Assembly (NCBI RefSeq): GCF_900104745.1
Contig: NZ_LT629732.1
Coordinates: 1,909,981 to 1,973,980, forward strand
Source of the DNA: Actinopolymorpha singaporensis
Lineage (GTDB): Bacteria; Actinomycetota; Actinomycetes; Propionibacteriales; Actinopolymorphaceae
DNA length: 64,000 bases
Reading direction: 5' to 3'
Positions 11,199 to 19,914 of this stretch are shown piece by piece; the first letter of the stretch is position 1; each line of letters begins with the position of its first letter. Position numbers and translations under genes: made by a program. Below the pieces are notes generated by a model. It did not search any database. It was not told the DNA's origin and saw only the letters and a program-made list of their open reading frames with translations.

Positions 11199-12725
11199 TC
11201 AGGTCGCGGCGACCCGCACGCTGAGGTTGCCCAACGTGGTCCAGTGCGGCTCGACCAGCGTGCCCGTACCCACGACCTGGCTGGGGCAGGGCGGCTCGGT
11301 CTGGTAGAGGCTCGGCCGGGCGATCCGCCGCTGCACGTCCCAGCCGCAGCTCTCCGCTCGCACGAAGCAGTCCCACAACCCGTCTTCCAGTGGGCGCCCG
11401 GCCTTCGCGACGCGCGGGTCGAGCCGGGCCGTGCCGCGCAGCATGACCTGCTCGGCCTCGTCGGCGGTGTCGGGCACCAGGTGGCTGGTCGTCGGCAGCC
11501 GGTAGTCGCCGGAGTCGTTGCGGTTCTGTACGTACACGTCCAGCCGGCTGCGGCTGATCGCGGCGGTCACGTCGTAGGCGTCCTCGGGTACATCGACCCG
11601 CAGGGGCACCGGGGGTTGCCACAGCAGCCGCCCACCGAGCCGGCGGAAGGTCACCGGCCGTCCGTCGGCGTAGCTCAACCGTCCGCTGACCCGGATCAGC
11701 AGGTGTTCGCCATCCCAGTTGACGCGTTCCAGGGTCGGTACGACGGTCAGCTCGCGTTCGGCACGGGCCAGGCGGGCGATGTCGGCGTATGCGCCGGCAC
11801 GCAGCAGTTGCGCCCGGACCCGCATCGACAGCGGCAGCCAGGCCTCCACGGCCGGGCCGAACCGCTCCTCGGCGAGCTTGCCGACCTCGCGGTAGAGGAG
11901 GTGCTGGCGGTACCGCACCGGCAGCCCGCCGAACGTCCGTCCGCCGAGCAGCCGGAGCATCTCCGCGTCGTACCAGTGCGCGTAGATCTGGTCGCGCTCG
12001 TCACCGGGAGCGGTGTGGCTGTCCACGACGTCGAGCACTCCACGCAGGGCGCGGTAGTACGCTCGCGGGTCGAACCGGCGGGAGGCCTGTTCACGTTCGG
12101 GCCGGCGGATCCAGTGGCAGCACACCTCGTCGGCGAGCACGCTGATCACCTTCGCCCGGAAGTACGCCTGTGCGACGAAAAGCTGGTCACCCAGCCAGGC
12201 CGCGCCCTCGGCGAACCGCAGGTGGTGCTCGGCCAGGAACGCCGCCCGGAACAGCATGTGCGGTGTCAGCAGCCCGAACAGCTGATCCTCCACCAGGTCG
12301 GCCTGGTCCCGGGAGGCCCGGAAGACGTGCCGGGAGACCGGACGGCCGCCGTGGCCGACCAGCTTCCCGATCACGACGTCGGCGTTCGTACGGGCAGCGG
12401 TGGCGCACATGCGTTCCAGCGCGTTCGGGGTGAGCCGGTCGTCGGGGTCGAGGAAGTAGACGTACTCGCCCTGAGCGCGTTCGATCCCGATGTTGCGCGG
12501 CCGGCCGGGTCCGCCGGTGTGGGCGGCCATGATGGCGCGCAGCGGCGGATGCAGCCGGCCGAGCTTCTCCAGCCGCTGGGCGGTCCCGTCGTGGGAGCCG
12601 TCGTCCACCATGAGGATCTCGTACTCACCGGACCCCAGGGACTGGCCCAGCAGCGACTCCAGGCAGGCGTCGAGGTCCGGCCCCAGGTTGTGCACCGGCA
12701 CGACGACGCTGACCTTCACGCCCAT
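11199..12725 (-). CDS. Family 2 glycosyltransferase with C-terminal beta-rich extension
   Basis: 508-residue cytoplasmic GT-A fold enzyme. VSVVVPVHNLGPDLDACLESLL opens the domain, VDDGSHDGT (about 40) is the nucleotide-binding Asp motif, and YFLDPDDRLTP (about 95) is the DxD-like metal motif. Residues beyond about 330 form a separate beta-rich region. The layout resembles wall teichoic acid glycosyltransferases such as TarS/TarP, which have a similar N-terminal GT-A domain and C-terminal module, but that is a resemblance, not proof. No membrane anchor. It stands alone, converging on the exporter genes; upstream lies upp in the same orientation. Confidence 0.85.
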   Translation of the reverse strand: MGVKVSVVVPVHNLGPDLDACLESLLGQSLGSGEYEILMVDDGSHDGTAQRLEKLGRLHPPLRAIMAAHTGGPGRPRNIGIERAQGEYVYFLDPDDRLTPNALERMCATAARTNADVVIGKLVGHGGRPVSRHVFRASRDQADLVEDQLFGLLTPHMLFRAAFLAEHHLRFAEGAAWLGDQLFVAQAYFRAKVISVLADEVCCHWIRRPEREQASRRFDPRAYYRALRGVLDVVDSHTAPGDERDQIYAHWYDAEMLRLLGGRTFGGLPVRYRQHLLYREVGKLAEERFGPAVEAWLPLSMRVRAQLLRAGAYADIARLARAERELTVVPTLERVNWDGEHLLIRVSGRLSYADGRPVTFRRLGGRLLWQPPVPLRVDVPEDAYDVTAAISRSRLDVYVQNRNDSGDYRLPTTSHLVPDTADEAEQVMLRGTARLDPRVAKAGRPLEDGLWDCFVRAESCGWDVQRRIARPSLYQTEPPCPSQVVGTGTLVEPHWTTLGNLSVRVAAT

Positions 12726-12878
12726 GGGAATCCCCCCATGCCGTCAGCATGGGCCGGACGTCCCGCCGACAAACCTGTGGACGGGTAAGGGACGGGTAAC
12801 CGTCAGGGTTCGCTCGACAGCCCGGTCGGGCAGTTCAGCCGGGCGGCCCGGTCGGCCCGTGCGCCCGGGCGGGCTCGG

Positions 12879-13520
12879 TCAGCCGGCGATGCCGTACAGC
12901 CGGTCGCCCGCGTCGCCGAGCCCGGGGACGATGAAGCCGTGCTCGTTGAGGTGGTCGTCCACCGCGGCGGTGACGACCGTGACGGGGATCCCCACCGAGT
13001 CGAGCTCGCGTTCCAGGAAGCGGAGGCCCTCCGGGGCGGCGAGCAGGCACACCGCCGTGATGTGGTCGGCGCCCCGCTCGACCAGGAAGCGCACGGAGTC
13101 CGCGAGCGTCCCGCCGGTGGCCAGCATCGGGTCGAGCACGTAGCACTGCCGGCCGGACAGATCCTCGGGGATCCGCTGGGCGTACGTCGAGGCCTTCAGC
13201 GTGTGCTCGTCGCGGACCATGCCGAGGAAGCCGACCTCGGCGGTGGGCAGCAGCCGCACCATGCCCTCCAGCATCCCGAGCCCGGCCCGCAGGATCGGCA
13301 CGACCAGCGGCTTGGGCGCCGCCAGCTTGACCCCCGCCGCCTCGGCCACCGGAGTGGGGACGGTCACCGGCTCGGTCCGGACGTCCCGGGTGGCCTCGTA
13401 CGCGAGCAGGGTGACCAGCTCGTCGGTGAGCAGCCGGAACGTCGGCGAGTCGGTACCGGCGTCGCGCAACACAGTGAGTTTGTGCGCGATCAGAGGGTGG
13501 TCGGCGACGTGGATCCGCAT
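12879..13520 (-). CDS. upp: Uracil phosphoribosyltransferase
   Basis: Salvage enzyme making UMP from uracil and PRPP (213 residues, normal length). Starts [15 protein letters not shown]; the PRPP-binding loop is [16 protein letters not shown] and the uracil-binding C-terminus is [14 protein letters not shown]. The frame is open for 72 codons further upstream, but the family N-terminus fixes the start at 13520. Confidence 0.96.
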   Translation of the reverse strand: MRIHVADHPLIAHKLTVLRDAGTDSPTFRLLTDELVTLLAYEATRDVRTEPVTVPTPVAEAAGVKLAAPKPLVVPILRAGLGMLEGMVRLLPTAEVGFLGMVRDEHTLKASTYAQRIPEDLSGRQCYVLDPMLATGGTLADSVRFLVERGADHITAVCLLAAPEGLRFLERELDSVGIPVTVVTAAVDDHLNEHGFIVPGLGDAGDRLYGIAG

Positions 13521-13845
13521 GGGCGTGACCCTAGGCCATCCCGGCGCGGAGCCGGAGCCGCGGTGGAGCGGTGGTGGAGCCGGGCAGGTGTGCCGTATGT
13601 CCCGTCCATATGGGAGTTCCCGTACGCCGAACCCGCACCGTGAACGCGCCCTCTCGGAGAGCCAGCGAACCGCTCCGTGAACGCGTTGACGGCGTAAAAA
13701 GTGCGAACTCCGGCTGAAAATTCCGGCCATAGACATTGCTCCGGTCCCAGGACAAGGTCCACCTTTGGGGAGTCAGGTCGTGGGGTCGCCCGAACCCGAC
13801 TGGTGGCCCCTTCATCAGAGCGGGGATCGTCTTGGATCGGCGGTC
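13521..13845. other. Intergenic region, probable promoter area
   Basis: 325 bp between divergent upp and a small hypothetical gene. It contains the most AT-rich patch nearby (about 13690-13740), including TTGACG at 13686-13691, which could be a -35 element, but no well-spaced -10 partner is obvious. Nothing else recognised. Confidence 0.5.
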
Positions 13846-14157
13846 ATGGTGATGAACGCAGCACAGAGACGGCAGTCGGACTCGCCTCTCCACGCGTCGG
13901 CCACAAGCGTGGCCCGCAGCGGTTGGGCCTCGCCCCCCACGCAGGCCACGAGCCCTCCCGGTGACCGCCCTTCGGCCTCCTCGGCCTCCTCCGGCGGCGA
14001 GCCGGCGGACCCGCGCCCGCTCACCGAACGCGAATGGGAACGCCTGCGTCGCCGGGCCGCGCTGCTGCGTGACCTGGCCGAGGCCAAGGACCTCCCTTAC
14101 GCCATGCGGGCCAGCCAGCTCCGCCGCCGTCGCAAAGCCCTCCGCCGCGCGCTCTGA
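13846..14157 (+). CDS. Small basic hypothetical protein
   Basis: About 103 residues from ATG 13846; the start is uncertain because the frame is open further upstream and other in-frame starts exist (13852, 13909). The N-terminal half is low in information. The C-terminal half, LTEREWERLRRRAALLRDLA through MRASQLRRRRKALRRAL, is strongly helical, basic and has good codon use, so it is probably real. No known domain recognised; a basic helical tail could bind nucleic acid, but that is a guess. Confidence 0.5.
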   Translation: MVMNAAQRRQSDSPLHASATSVARSGWASPPTQATSPPGDRPSASSASSGGEPADPRPLTEREWERLRRRAALLRDLAEAKDLPYAMRASQLRRRRKALRRAL

Positions 14158-14392
14158 GGCGTACCTCAGGCGTACGTCCGATCAAGGCGTACACAGCTGT
14201 GCGCGTATGTCCAGCCGGCCCGCCGGCCGGCCCGCCGGGAGGCGTGAACCGGTGCCCTGACCGGCGCCGAGTATCCCGACCTGGGCATGGCGGTCCCGGT
14301 TGGATGGAACTTCGGTAGAACTTCGGCGAAAGGCACGGATCGGGCGAACAAAGGCTGGGAAAGCCGGTGCATTTTCCCGCGGGTCTGCCACC

Positions 14393-14896
14393 ATGCCCTA
14401 CATGGCCGAGGACAGCAGCACGGCGATCGACTTCGCGGTGGTCACCTACCTCGAGGAGGGCTGCTGGCGGGCGTCGTCACTGGCGACCACCGCGGCGCGC
14501 GACCTCGACACGTTGGTGCGCACGCTGCGCCAGATGCAGGGCGACATCGGCTGCATCGGCTCGGTCTCGGTCGACGACGACTTCTTCATCCTGGTCCGGG
14601 TCGTGGGGGACGAGGTGCGCTACCTCCTCTCCGACGTGACCGCGGCGACCGACTGGCCGCTGGCCCGGGAGGTCCTCGACGAGCTGGCCCTGCCGGTTCC
14701 CATCGAGGACGACGAGGAGCAGGCACAGCCCGCGGGCGACCTGACCATCGTGGCCGACCTCGGCATGGCCGCGATGGAGATGGGCGCCCTGTGCGACGAC
14801 CTCGACCTCTACCCCGACGAGATGTTGTCCAAAATCGCCGAGCGTCTCGGGTACGGGCCGGCGTTCCAGCGGGCGGTCGAGGCCTCGGTCGGCTGA
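14393..14896 (+). CDS. tRNA adenosine deaminase-associated protein (first copy)
   Basis: 167-residue acidic protein of the actinobacterial family found next to tadA. Visible: a beta-rich N-terminal half (DFAVVTYLEEGCWRASSL, DDFFILVRVVGDEVRYLLSD) and a helical C-terminal half (LDLYPDEMLSKIAERLGYGPAFQRAVEA). Function is unknown; the name comes only from gene neighbourhood. The start could be ATG 14393 or 14402; no clear ribosome-binding site precedes either. It is paralogous to the next gene, with the same two-part layout. Confidence 0.8.
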   Translation: MPYMAEDSSTAIDFAVVTYLEEGCWRASSLATTAARDLDTLVRTLRQMQGDIGCIGSVSVDDDFFILVRVVGDEVRYLLSDVTAATDWPLAREVLDELALPVPIEDDEEQAQPAGDLTIVADLGMAAMEMGALCDDLDLYPDEMLSKIAERLGYGPAFQRAVEASVG

Positions 14897-15018
14897 CCAT
14901 GCCGGCCGACCGGCACCGTCCTGGATCGCGACCCGTAGGTTTCGATCGCGGACCCCGGCGAAAGACAGGTCCAGACAAGCCGTAGGTGCAGATCGAGAAC
15001 TCGAAGGAATGGTGCGCG

Positions 15019-15552
15019 GTGTCGTACTTCGCGGCGGCGTTCGCCCGCAGTGGGGACGAATGGGTGGCGAGTGAGACCGACCTCGACGACGTGGAGACCG
15101 TGGAGGACGTGGTCGACGCGGTACAGGACGTCGAGGCCGACGACGAGATCGTCCTGGTCTTCGTCGAGGAGGAGAACTGGTTCGGCGTCGTCCGGGTGGA
15201 AGGCGACGAGGAACCCCGGGTGTACGTGTCCGACGGGGCCGAGACGCTCCGCTCACCGGTCGGTGAGGCGCTGGTGAGTGAGCTGGTGGAAGAACACCGG
15301 CTCGCCTCGGTGGTCGCAGGCGACGTGGGTGCCGAGATGCCGGTGCCCGCCACCGACATCGACGAGGACGAGGACGAGCCGGTGGTGCTGCCGTCCGAAC
15401 CCATCGGCGAGGCCGGGTTGCTGGACGACCTCGGCATCCGGGCCGAGGACCTGAACCGTCTGGCGGAGGCGATCGGTACGTCCCCCGCGGCGGCGGTGAC
15501 GTTCCTCGCCGAGCGCCTGGGGTTCGCCGAGGCGCTCGAGGCGGTCCGCTGA
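15019..15552 (+). CDS. tRNA adenosine deaminase-associated protein (second copy)
   Basis: 177-residue very acidic paralogue of the preceding gene: N-terminal SYFAAAFARSGDEWVASETD then VYVSDGAETLRSPVGEALV, an Asp/Glu linker (DIDEDEDEPV), and C-terminal LDDLGIRAEDLNRLAEAIG...FLAERLGFAEALEAV. GTG at 15019 is preferred because AAGGA lies about nine bases upstream and the family begins with this segment; an in-frame GTG at 14986 would add 11 residues. It is followed 20 bp later by tadA. Confidence 0.82.
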   Translation: MSYFAAAFARSGDEWVASETDLDDVETVEDVVDAVQDVEADDEIVLVFVEEENWFGVVRVEGDEEPRVYVSDGAETLRSPVGEALVSELVEEHRLASVVAGDVGAEMPVPATDIDEDEDEPVVLPSEPIGEAGLLDDLGIRAEDLNRLAEAIGTSPAAAVTFLAERLGFAEALEAVR

Positions 15553-15572
15553 GCTCCGGCTGGGACGACCCG

Positions 15573-16010
15573 ATGCGGGCCGCCCTCGAGGAGGCCGCCA
15601 TGGCCCCGGACACCGGTGACGTACCCGTCGGGTGTGTCGTACTCGGCCCCGACGGCTCCGTGCTCGGCAGGGGACGCAACGCGCGCGAGGCGACCGGCGA
15701 CCCGACCGCCCACGCGGAGGTGCTGGCGATCCGGGAGGCGGCTGCCGCGCGAGGGGAGTGGCGGCTGTCCGGATGCACGCTCGTCGTCACCCTCGAGCCG
15801 TGCACGATGTGCGCGGGCGCGCTGGTGCAGGCCCGGGTCGACCAGGTGGTGTTCGGTGCGTACGACGACAAGGCCGGTGCCGTCGGCTCGCTGTGGGACG
15901 TCGTACGCGACCGCCGGCTCAACCACCGGCCGCGGGTCGTCGGCGGAGTGCTCGCCGAGGAGTGCGGTGAGGTGCTGCGGCGGTTCTTCGCGGCCCGCCG
16001 GGGCGTGTGA
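15573..16010 (+). CDS. tadA: tRNA-specific adenosine deaminase
   Basis: Deaminates A34 to inosine in tRNA-Arg(ACG), allowing wobble reading of CGN codons. Cytidine-deaminase fold of 145 residues with the zinc and catalytic residues in HAE (His47, Glu49) and PCTMC (Cys77, Cys80). ATG 15573 gives a slightly short N-terminus; the frame upstream offers no better start. Probably cotranscribed with the two associated genes; the tRNA-Ser gene follows 34 bp later. Confidence 0.95.
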   Translation: MRAALEEAAMAPDTGDVPVGCVVLGPDGSVLGRGRNAREATGDPTAHAEVLAIREAAAARGEWRLSGCTLVVTLEPCTMCAGALVQARVDQVVFGAYDDKAGAVGSLWDVVRDRRLNHRPRVVGGVLAEECGEVLRRFFAARRGV

Positions 16011-16044
16011 GGCACTTCCCACGCCGTCCGGTAACCTACCCGGC

Positions 16045-16129
16045 GGTGGCGTGTCCGAGCGGCCGAAGGAGCACGCCTCGAAAGCGTGTGAGGGGCAACC
16101 CTCCGTGGGTTCAAATCCCACCGCCACCG
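16045..16129 (+). tRNA. tRNA-Ser (anticodon CGA)
   Basis: 85-nt class II tRNA. Acceptor strands GGTGGCG (16045-16051) and CGCCACC (16122-16128) pair fully. The anticodon stem CACGC/GCGTG encloses the loop CTCGAAA, with anticodon CGA at 16079-16081 reading UCG codons. A long variable arm and a TTCAAAT T-loop are present. CCA is not encoded. Confidence 0.96.
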
Positions 16130-16137
16130 CAGCAGGA

Positions 16138-16171
16138 GGGCCTGGGCACGAGCACTGACGTGCCCAGGCCC
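16138..16171 (+). terminator. Perfect 13-bp hairpin after tRNA-Ser
   Basis: Stem gggcctgggcacg (16138-16150) and cgtgcccaggccc (16159-16171) with an 8-nt loop. It begins 8 nt after the tRNA and is followed by a weakly T-rich stretch, so it is most likely an intrinsic terminator of the actinobacterial type. Confidence 0.85.
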
Positions 16172-16224
16172 TTCGGCATTGTCCTTCTGGGCGGGGTTCG
16201 ACCGGGGCGGGGGAGGTGCCGGCG

Positions 16225-17760
16225 ATGATCACCGTGGCCGAACTCAACGACTTCCTGCTGTACGGCGCCCTGGTTCTGCTGCTGGCGATCCTCGCTGTCC
16301 GCGCCTCGGTGCGGTTCGGGTTCCCCAGCCTGCTGATCTACCTCGCGATGGGCGTCGCGCTCGGCGAGGCGGGCCTCGGCATTCGGTTCGACGACGCCCA
16401 GCTCGCCCACGCGCTCGGCTTCGCCGCCCTCGTGGTCATCCTCGCCGAAGGTGGTCTCACCACCCGGTGGGCCGAGGTACGCGGGTCGATGCTGCCCGGG
16501 CTCGTCCTCGCCACCGTCGGTGTCGCGGTCAGCGTGCTCGTGGTGGCGGTGATCGTCCATGGCACGCTCGGCTTCGGCTGGCGGCTCTCCCTGCTCCTCG
16601 GTGCCGTCACCTCGCCCACCGACGCGGCAGCGGTGTTCTCGGTGCTGCGGAAGGTCCCGCTGCCCCGCCGGCTGGCCGGGGTCCTGGAGGCCGAGTCGGG
16701 CCTGAACGACGCCCCGACGGTCCTCCTGGTCACCCTGCTCAGCTCCTCGGTGTTCGCGGAGGAGAGCGTACCCCGCATCGTCGGGTTGATCGGCGGTGAG
16801 CTCGCGGGCGGCACGGTACTCGGGTTCGTCATCGGGTGGGGCGGCGCGTGGCTGCTGCGGCGGGTGGCGTTGCCGTCGTCGGGCCTGTACCCGCTGGCAG
16901 TCGTGTCGTTCGCGGTGCTGGCGTACGCCTTGACCTCGTTCGTGCACTGCAGCGGTTTCGCCGCCGTCTACGTCGCCTCCCTCGTCCTCGGCAACGCCGA
17001 ACTCCCGCACCGGCCGACCACGCGGTCGTTCGTGGAAGGCCTCGCGTGGCTGGCCCAGATCGGTTTGTTCGTGATGCTCGGGCTGCTCGCCTGGCCGAAC
17101 CGGATGGAGTGGAGCGACGTCCTGGCCGGCCTGGTCGGCGGGCTGGCGCTGACCTTTGTGGCCCGGCCGCTGTCGGTGCTGGTGTCGATGCTGCCGTTCC
17201 GGACGCGGTTGCCCGACCAGCTGTTCCTCGCCTGGGCGGGGTTGCGCGGCGCGGTGCCGATCGTGCTCGCCACCATCCCGCTGGCGGCCGGCCTGGCACG
17301 CGCCGACCGGCTGTTCAACGTGGTCTTCATCCTCGTCGTGGTGTTCACGCTGGTGCAGGCTCCGACCCTGCCGTGGGTGGGCAAGTTGCTACGGCTCGGG
17401 GGCGAGGAGGAGGTGCGTGACCTCGACGTGGAAGCGGCGCCGCTGGAACGCCTGGACGCCGACCTGCTGCAGATCCGGATCCTGCCCCGATCGCTGCTGG
17501 CCAACGTCGAGGTGGGGGAGCTGCGGCTACCCGAAGGGGCGTCGGTGGCGCTGGTGGTCCGCGAGGGCCGCAGCCTGGTGCCCGGGTTGCGTACGGCCCT
17601 GAAGGTCGGCGACGACCTGCTCGTGATCGCTCCGCGGCGGGTACGGGAGGCCACCGAACGCCGGCTGCGGTCGGTGAGCCGTTCGGGCCGGCTGGCGGGG
17701 TGGTTGGAAGGTCACCAGCCGACGGCTCCCTCGCGGATGCGGTGGATCCGCAGACCCTGA
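16225..17760 (+). CDS. CPA1-type Na+/K+:H+ antiporter with C-terminal TrkA_C domain
   Basis: 511-residue membrane antiporter resembling NhaP2/CvrA potassium/proton antiporters. About 12 hydrophobic segments fill residues 5-395; the ion-binding region includes SPTDAAAVFSVLRKVPLP and EAESGLNDAPTVLLVTLL with the Asn-Asp pair. Residues about 400-490 (RILPRSLLANVEVGELRLPEG, KVGDDLLVIAPRR) are a cytoplasmic TrkA_C ligand-sensing domain. GGGAGG at 16211-16216 supports the ATG start. It is monocistronic, between a terminator and a converging gene. Confidence 0.9.
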   Translation: MITVAELNDFLLYGALVLLLAILAVRASVRFGFPSLLIYLAMGVALGEAGLGIRFDDAQLAHALGFAALVVILAEGGLTTRWAEVRGSMLPGLVLATVGVAVSVLVVAVIVHGTLGFGWRLSLLLGAVTSPTDAAAVFSVLRKVPLPRRLAGVLEAESGLNDAPTVLLVTLLSSSVFAEESVPRIVGLIGGELAGGTVLGFVIGWGGAWLLRRVALPSSGLYPLAVVSFAVLAYALTSFVHCSGFAAVYVASLVLGNAELPHRPTTRSFVEGLAWLAQIGLFVMLGLLAWPNRMEWSDVLAGLVGGLALTFVARPLSVLVSMLPFRTRLPDQLFLAWAGLRGAVPIVLATIPLAAGLARADRLFNVVFILVVVFTLVQAPTLPWVGKLLRLGGEEEVRDLDVEAAPLERLDADLLQIRILPRSLLANVEVGELRLPEGASVALVVREGRSLVPGLRTALKVGDDLLVIAPRRVREATERRLRSVSRSGRLAGWLEGHQPTAPSRMRWIRRP

Positions 17761-17798
17761 TCCCGGCCTGTGGCCCCGGGCCCCTAGCGCGCGGGCCG

Positions 17799-18371
17799 TC
17801 AGCCGGCGGCGCCGCCCGGTGTGGGGCTCGGCTTCACGCAGACCGGCACGGTGGTGGTGACGTCCATGGCCGTCGGCGCCTTGGTGACGAGGCCGTGGAA
17901 ATCACTGCCGAGGGCCAGATCGACGCTCGCGTCGGTCCGGTCGTCCACGCTGATCTTCTCCTTGGCGACCTGCGCGGCGACCAGGATGACCTCCGGTGCG
18001 TCCTTGGCCCGGCCGCGAACCTCCGCGACCTTCACCTTCGCCTTCTTCGGGTCGTTGGCCACGGCGCCGACGGTGAAGCCGCGCTGGCGCAGGTCGGTCG
18101 CGGTACGTTCCGCGAGCCCACCGATCTTGCTCGCGTTGTAGACGTTCACGATCACCCTGGCGGCCGCGATCCGCTGCTTCTGGCCCGGCGAAGGTGTGCT
18201 GCACACGAGGTCCGGCCCGGCGCCCGGGATGGCCTTCAGGGCCGACTGCCAGCCGAACCACCCCGCTCCGGCGACGAGGCCGATGAGGACGACCAGGGTG
18301 AGGGGGCCACGGATCCTCCGCCTGCGCCGCCGCCGGGCTCGGCGTAGCTCGGCGGTCTCGTCCCATCCCAT
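17799..18371 (-). CDS. LytR_C domain membrane-anchored protein
   Basis: 190 residues: a basic N-terminus (a run of arginines), one membrane helix (LTLVVLIGLVAGAGWFGW), then an extracytoplasmic LytR_C domain (VIVNVYNASKIGGLAERTATDL...GFTVGAVANDP). LytR_C domains occur alone or after LytR-CpsA-Psr ligase domains in cell-envelope proteins; stand-alone copies in actinobacteria are linked with envelope integrity, but the molecular role is not clear. It is in tandem with the next small gene (31-bp gap), an arrangement I recall as common in actinobacteria. Confidence 0.85.
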   Translation of the reverse strand: MGWDETAELRRARRRRRRRIRGPLTLVVLIGLVAGAGWFGWQSALKAIPGAGPDLVCSTPSPGQKQRIAAARVIVNVYNASKIGGLAERTATDLRQRGFTVGAVANDPKKAKVKVAEVRGRAKDAPEVILVAAQVAKEKISVDDRTDASVDLALGSDFHGLVTKAPTAMDVTTTVPVCVKPSPTPGGAAG

Positions 18372-18401
18372 GTGCGCCCCCTTCCCCCGTGCGGGAAATC
18401 C

Positions 18402-18698
18402 TCAGCCCTTGAGCCGAAGCACGCGGGCGTGCAACACCATGCGCTGGTGCAAAGCGGCTCGCAGTGCCCGGTGCAAGCCGTCCTCGAGGTACAGCTCGTT
18501 CTGGTATTCGACCACGTGGGCGAACAGATCTCCGTAGTAGGTGGAGTCCTCCGCGAGGAGGGTGTCCAGGTCGAGGGTGCGTTTCGTGGTGACCAACTGG
18601 TCCAGCCGGATCGGGCGCGGCGGCAGCTCGGCCCACTCGCGTTGGGTCGTGCCGTGCTCGGGATAGGGGCGTCCGTCGCCGACGCGCTTGAAGATCAC
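18402..18698 (-). CDS. Conserved small protein, VapB-antitoxin-like annotation
   Basis: 98 residues, MIFKRVGDGRPYPEHG...RLDQLVTTKRTLDLDTLLAEDSTYYGDLFAHVVE...LYLEDGLHRALRAALHQR. Relatives in actinobacteria are often labelled VapB-family antitoxins, but no PIN-domain toxin lies next to it and the sequence is longer than most VapB proteins, so I treat the toxin-antitoxin label as unsupported. The likely first gene of a two-gene unit with the LytR_C protein. Confidence 0.75.
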   Translation of the reverse strand: MIFKRVGDGRPYPEHGTTQREWAELPPRPIRLDQLVTTKRTLDLDTLLAEDSTYYGDLFAHVVEYQNELYLEDGLHRALRAALHQRMVLHARVLRLKG

Positions 18699-18821
18699 GG
18701 TTGGGCAGTGTAGTGGCGCCTGCTGCGGGTGACCGGGCAGAAGCGTTGGGTGTCTTCACCGTAGGCCGAATCGTGCCCTGGCGCTGCCCCCTGGCCGAGT
18801 CAGGGGTCGGCGGCTGAACGC

Positions 18822-18869
18822 TCGGGTAGGACCAAACTCGGCAGGACCGACAGTCGGTGGGACCAAGAA
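18822..18869. promoter_or_regulatory. Three 16-bp direct repeats upstream of dhaK
   Basis: Three adjacent 16-bp units at 18822-18837, 18838-18853 and 18854-18869 share TCGGnnGGACCrA. They end 37 bp before the dhaK start, the expected place for activator or repressor binding. Period 16 is unusual. No regulator gene is adjacent, so the cognate protein is unknown. Confidence 0.55.
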
Positions 18870-18906
18870 GGGTGACGCCGCGAGCGCACGGTGGGAGGGT
18901 GCGGGG

Positions 18907-19908
18907 ATGAAGAAGATCATCAACGATCCGGCGAACGTCGTCGCGGAGGCACTGACCGGCCTGGCCGCCGCACACGGCGACCTCGTGAGCGTCCATCTGG
19001 ACCCCGACTACGTGGTGTCGGTGGACGCGCCCCGCCGGGGCAAGGTCGGTGTGGTCTCCGGCGGCGGCAGCGGGCACGAGCCGCTGCACGCCGGCTTCGT
19101 GGGGTACGGAATGCTGGACGCGGCCTGCCCCGGGCCGGTGTTCACCTCACCGACGCCCGACCCGATCCTCGCCGCGACGAAGGCGGTGGACGGCGGTGCG
19201 GGCGTACTCCACATCGTGAAGAACTACACCGGCGACGTCCTCAACTTCGAGACCGCGGCCGAGCTGGCCGCGGCCGAGGGTGTCGGGGTGGAGGCGGTGG
19301 TGATCGACGACGACGTGGCGGTGCGGGACAGCCTCTACACCGCCGGGCGGCGCGGAGTCGGCGGCACGGTCCTCGCGGAGAAGATCGTCGGCGCGGCCGC
19401 CCAGCGCGGCGACGACCTGGCCGCGGTGGCGGCGCTGTGCCGCCGGGTCAACGACAACGTCGCCAGCATGGGGATGGCGCTGGACTCGTGTACGGTGCCG
19501 CACGCCGGCAAGCCGACGTTCGAGCTGGGGCCGGACGAGATGGAGATCGGGATCGGCATCCACGGCGAGCCCGGCCGGGAACGCGTGCCGCTCGAACCCG
19601 CGAACGCGATCGTGGAACGCCTGCTGGCCCCGATCGTCGAGGACATGCCGTTCGAGTCCGGGGACCGTACGCTGCTGTTCGTCAACGGCATGGGCGGCAC
19701 TCCGCTGATGGAGCTCTACGTCGCCTACGCCCACGCCGAGAAGGTGCTGGCCCAGCGCGGCATCGCCGTCGAGCGGCGGCTGGTCGGCAACTACATCACC
19801 TCGCTGGAGATGCCGGGCATGTCGATCACCCTGCTGCGGCTGGACGAGGAGATGATCGAGCTGTGGGACGCACCCGTGCACACGCCCGCCCTGCGCTGGG
19901 GGCGGTGA
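18907..19908 (+). CDS. dhaK: PTS-dependent dihydroxyacetone kinase, substrate-binding subunit
   Basis: Binds dihydroxyacetone covalently through a hemiaminal to His219 (in [12 protein letters not shown]), for phosphorylation by DhaL. 333 residues, normal for the PTS-type subunit. [24 protein letters not shown] and the phosphate-site region [17 protein letters not shown] are typical. GGGAGG precedes the ATG. First gene of dhaK-dhaL-dhaM, with gaps of 6 and 11 nt. Confidence 0.96.
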   Translation: MKKIINDPANVVAEALTGLAAAHGDLVSVHLDPDYVVSVDAPRRGKVGVVSGGGSGHEPLHAGFVGYGMLDAACPGPVFTSPTPDPILAATKAVDGGAGVLHIVKNYTGDVLNFETAAELAAAEGVGVEAVVIDDDVAVRDSLYTAGRRGVGGTVLAEKIVGAAAQRGDDLAAVAALCRRVNDNVASMGMALDSCTVPHAGKPTFELGPDEMEIGIGIHGEPGRERVPLEPANAIVERLLAPIVEDMPFESGDRTLLFVNGMGGTPLMELYVAYAHAEKVLAQRGIAVERRLVGNYITSLEMPGMSITLLRLDEEMIELWDAPVHTPALRWGR

Positions 19909-19914
19909 CGCCGC

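Noticed and set aside
11199-13520. Cell-wall polymer gene cluster around the GT2 gene
   Set aside because: Neighbours are an exporter pair and upp; no other glycosyltransferases, polymerases or nucleotide-sugar genes are present.
18402-18698. VapBC toxin-antitoxin module
   Set aside because: No PIN-domain toxin gene flanks the VapB-like protein; the neighbour is a LytR_C protein.
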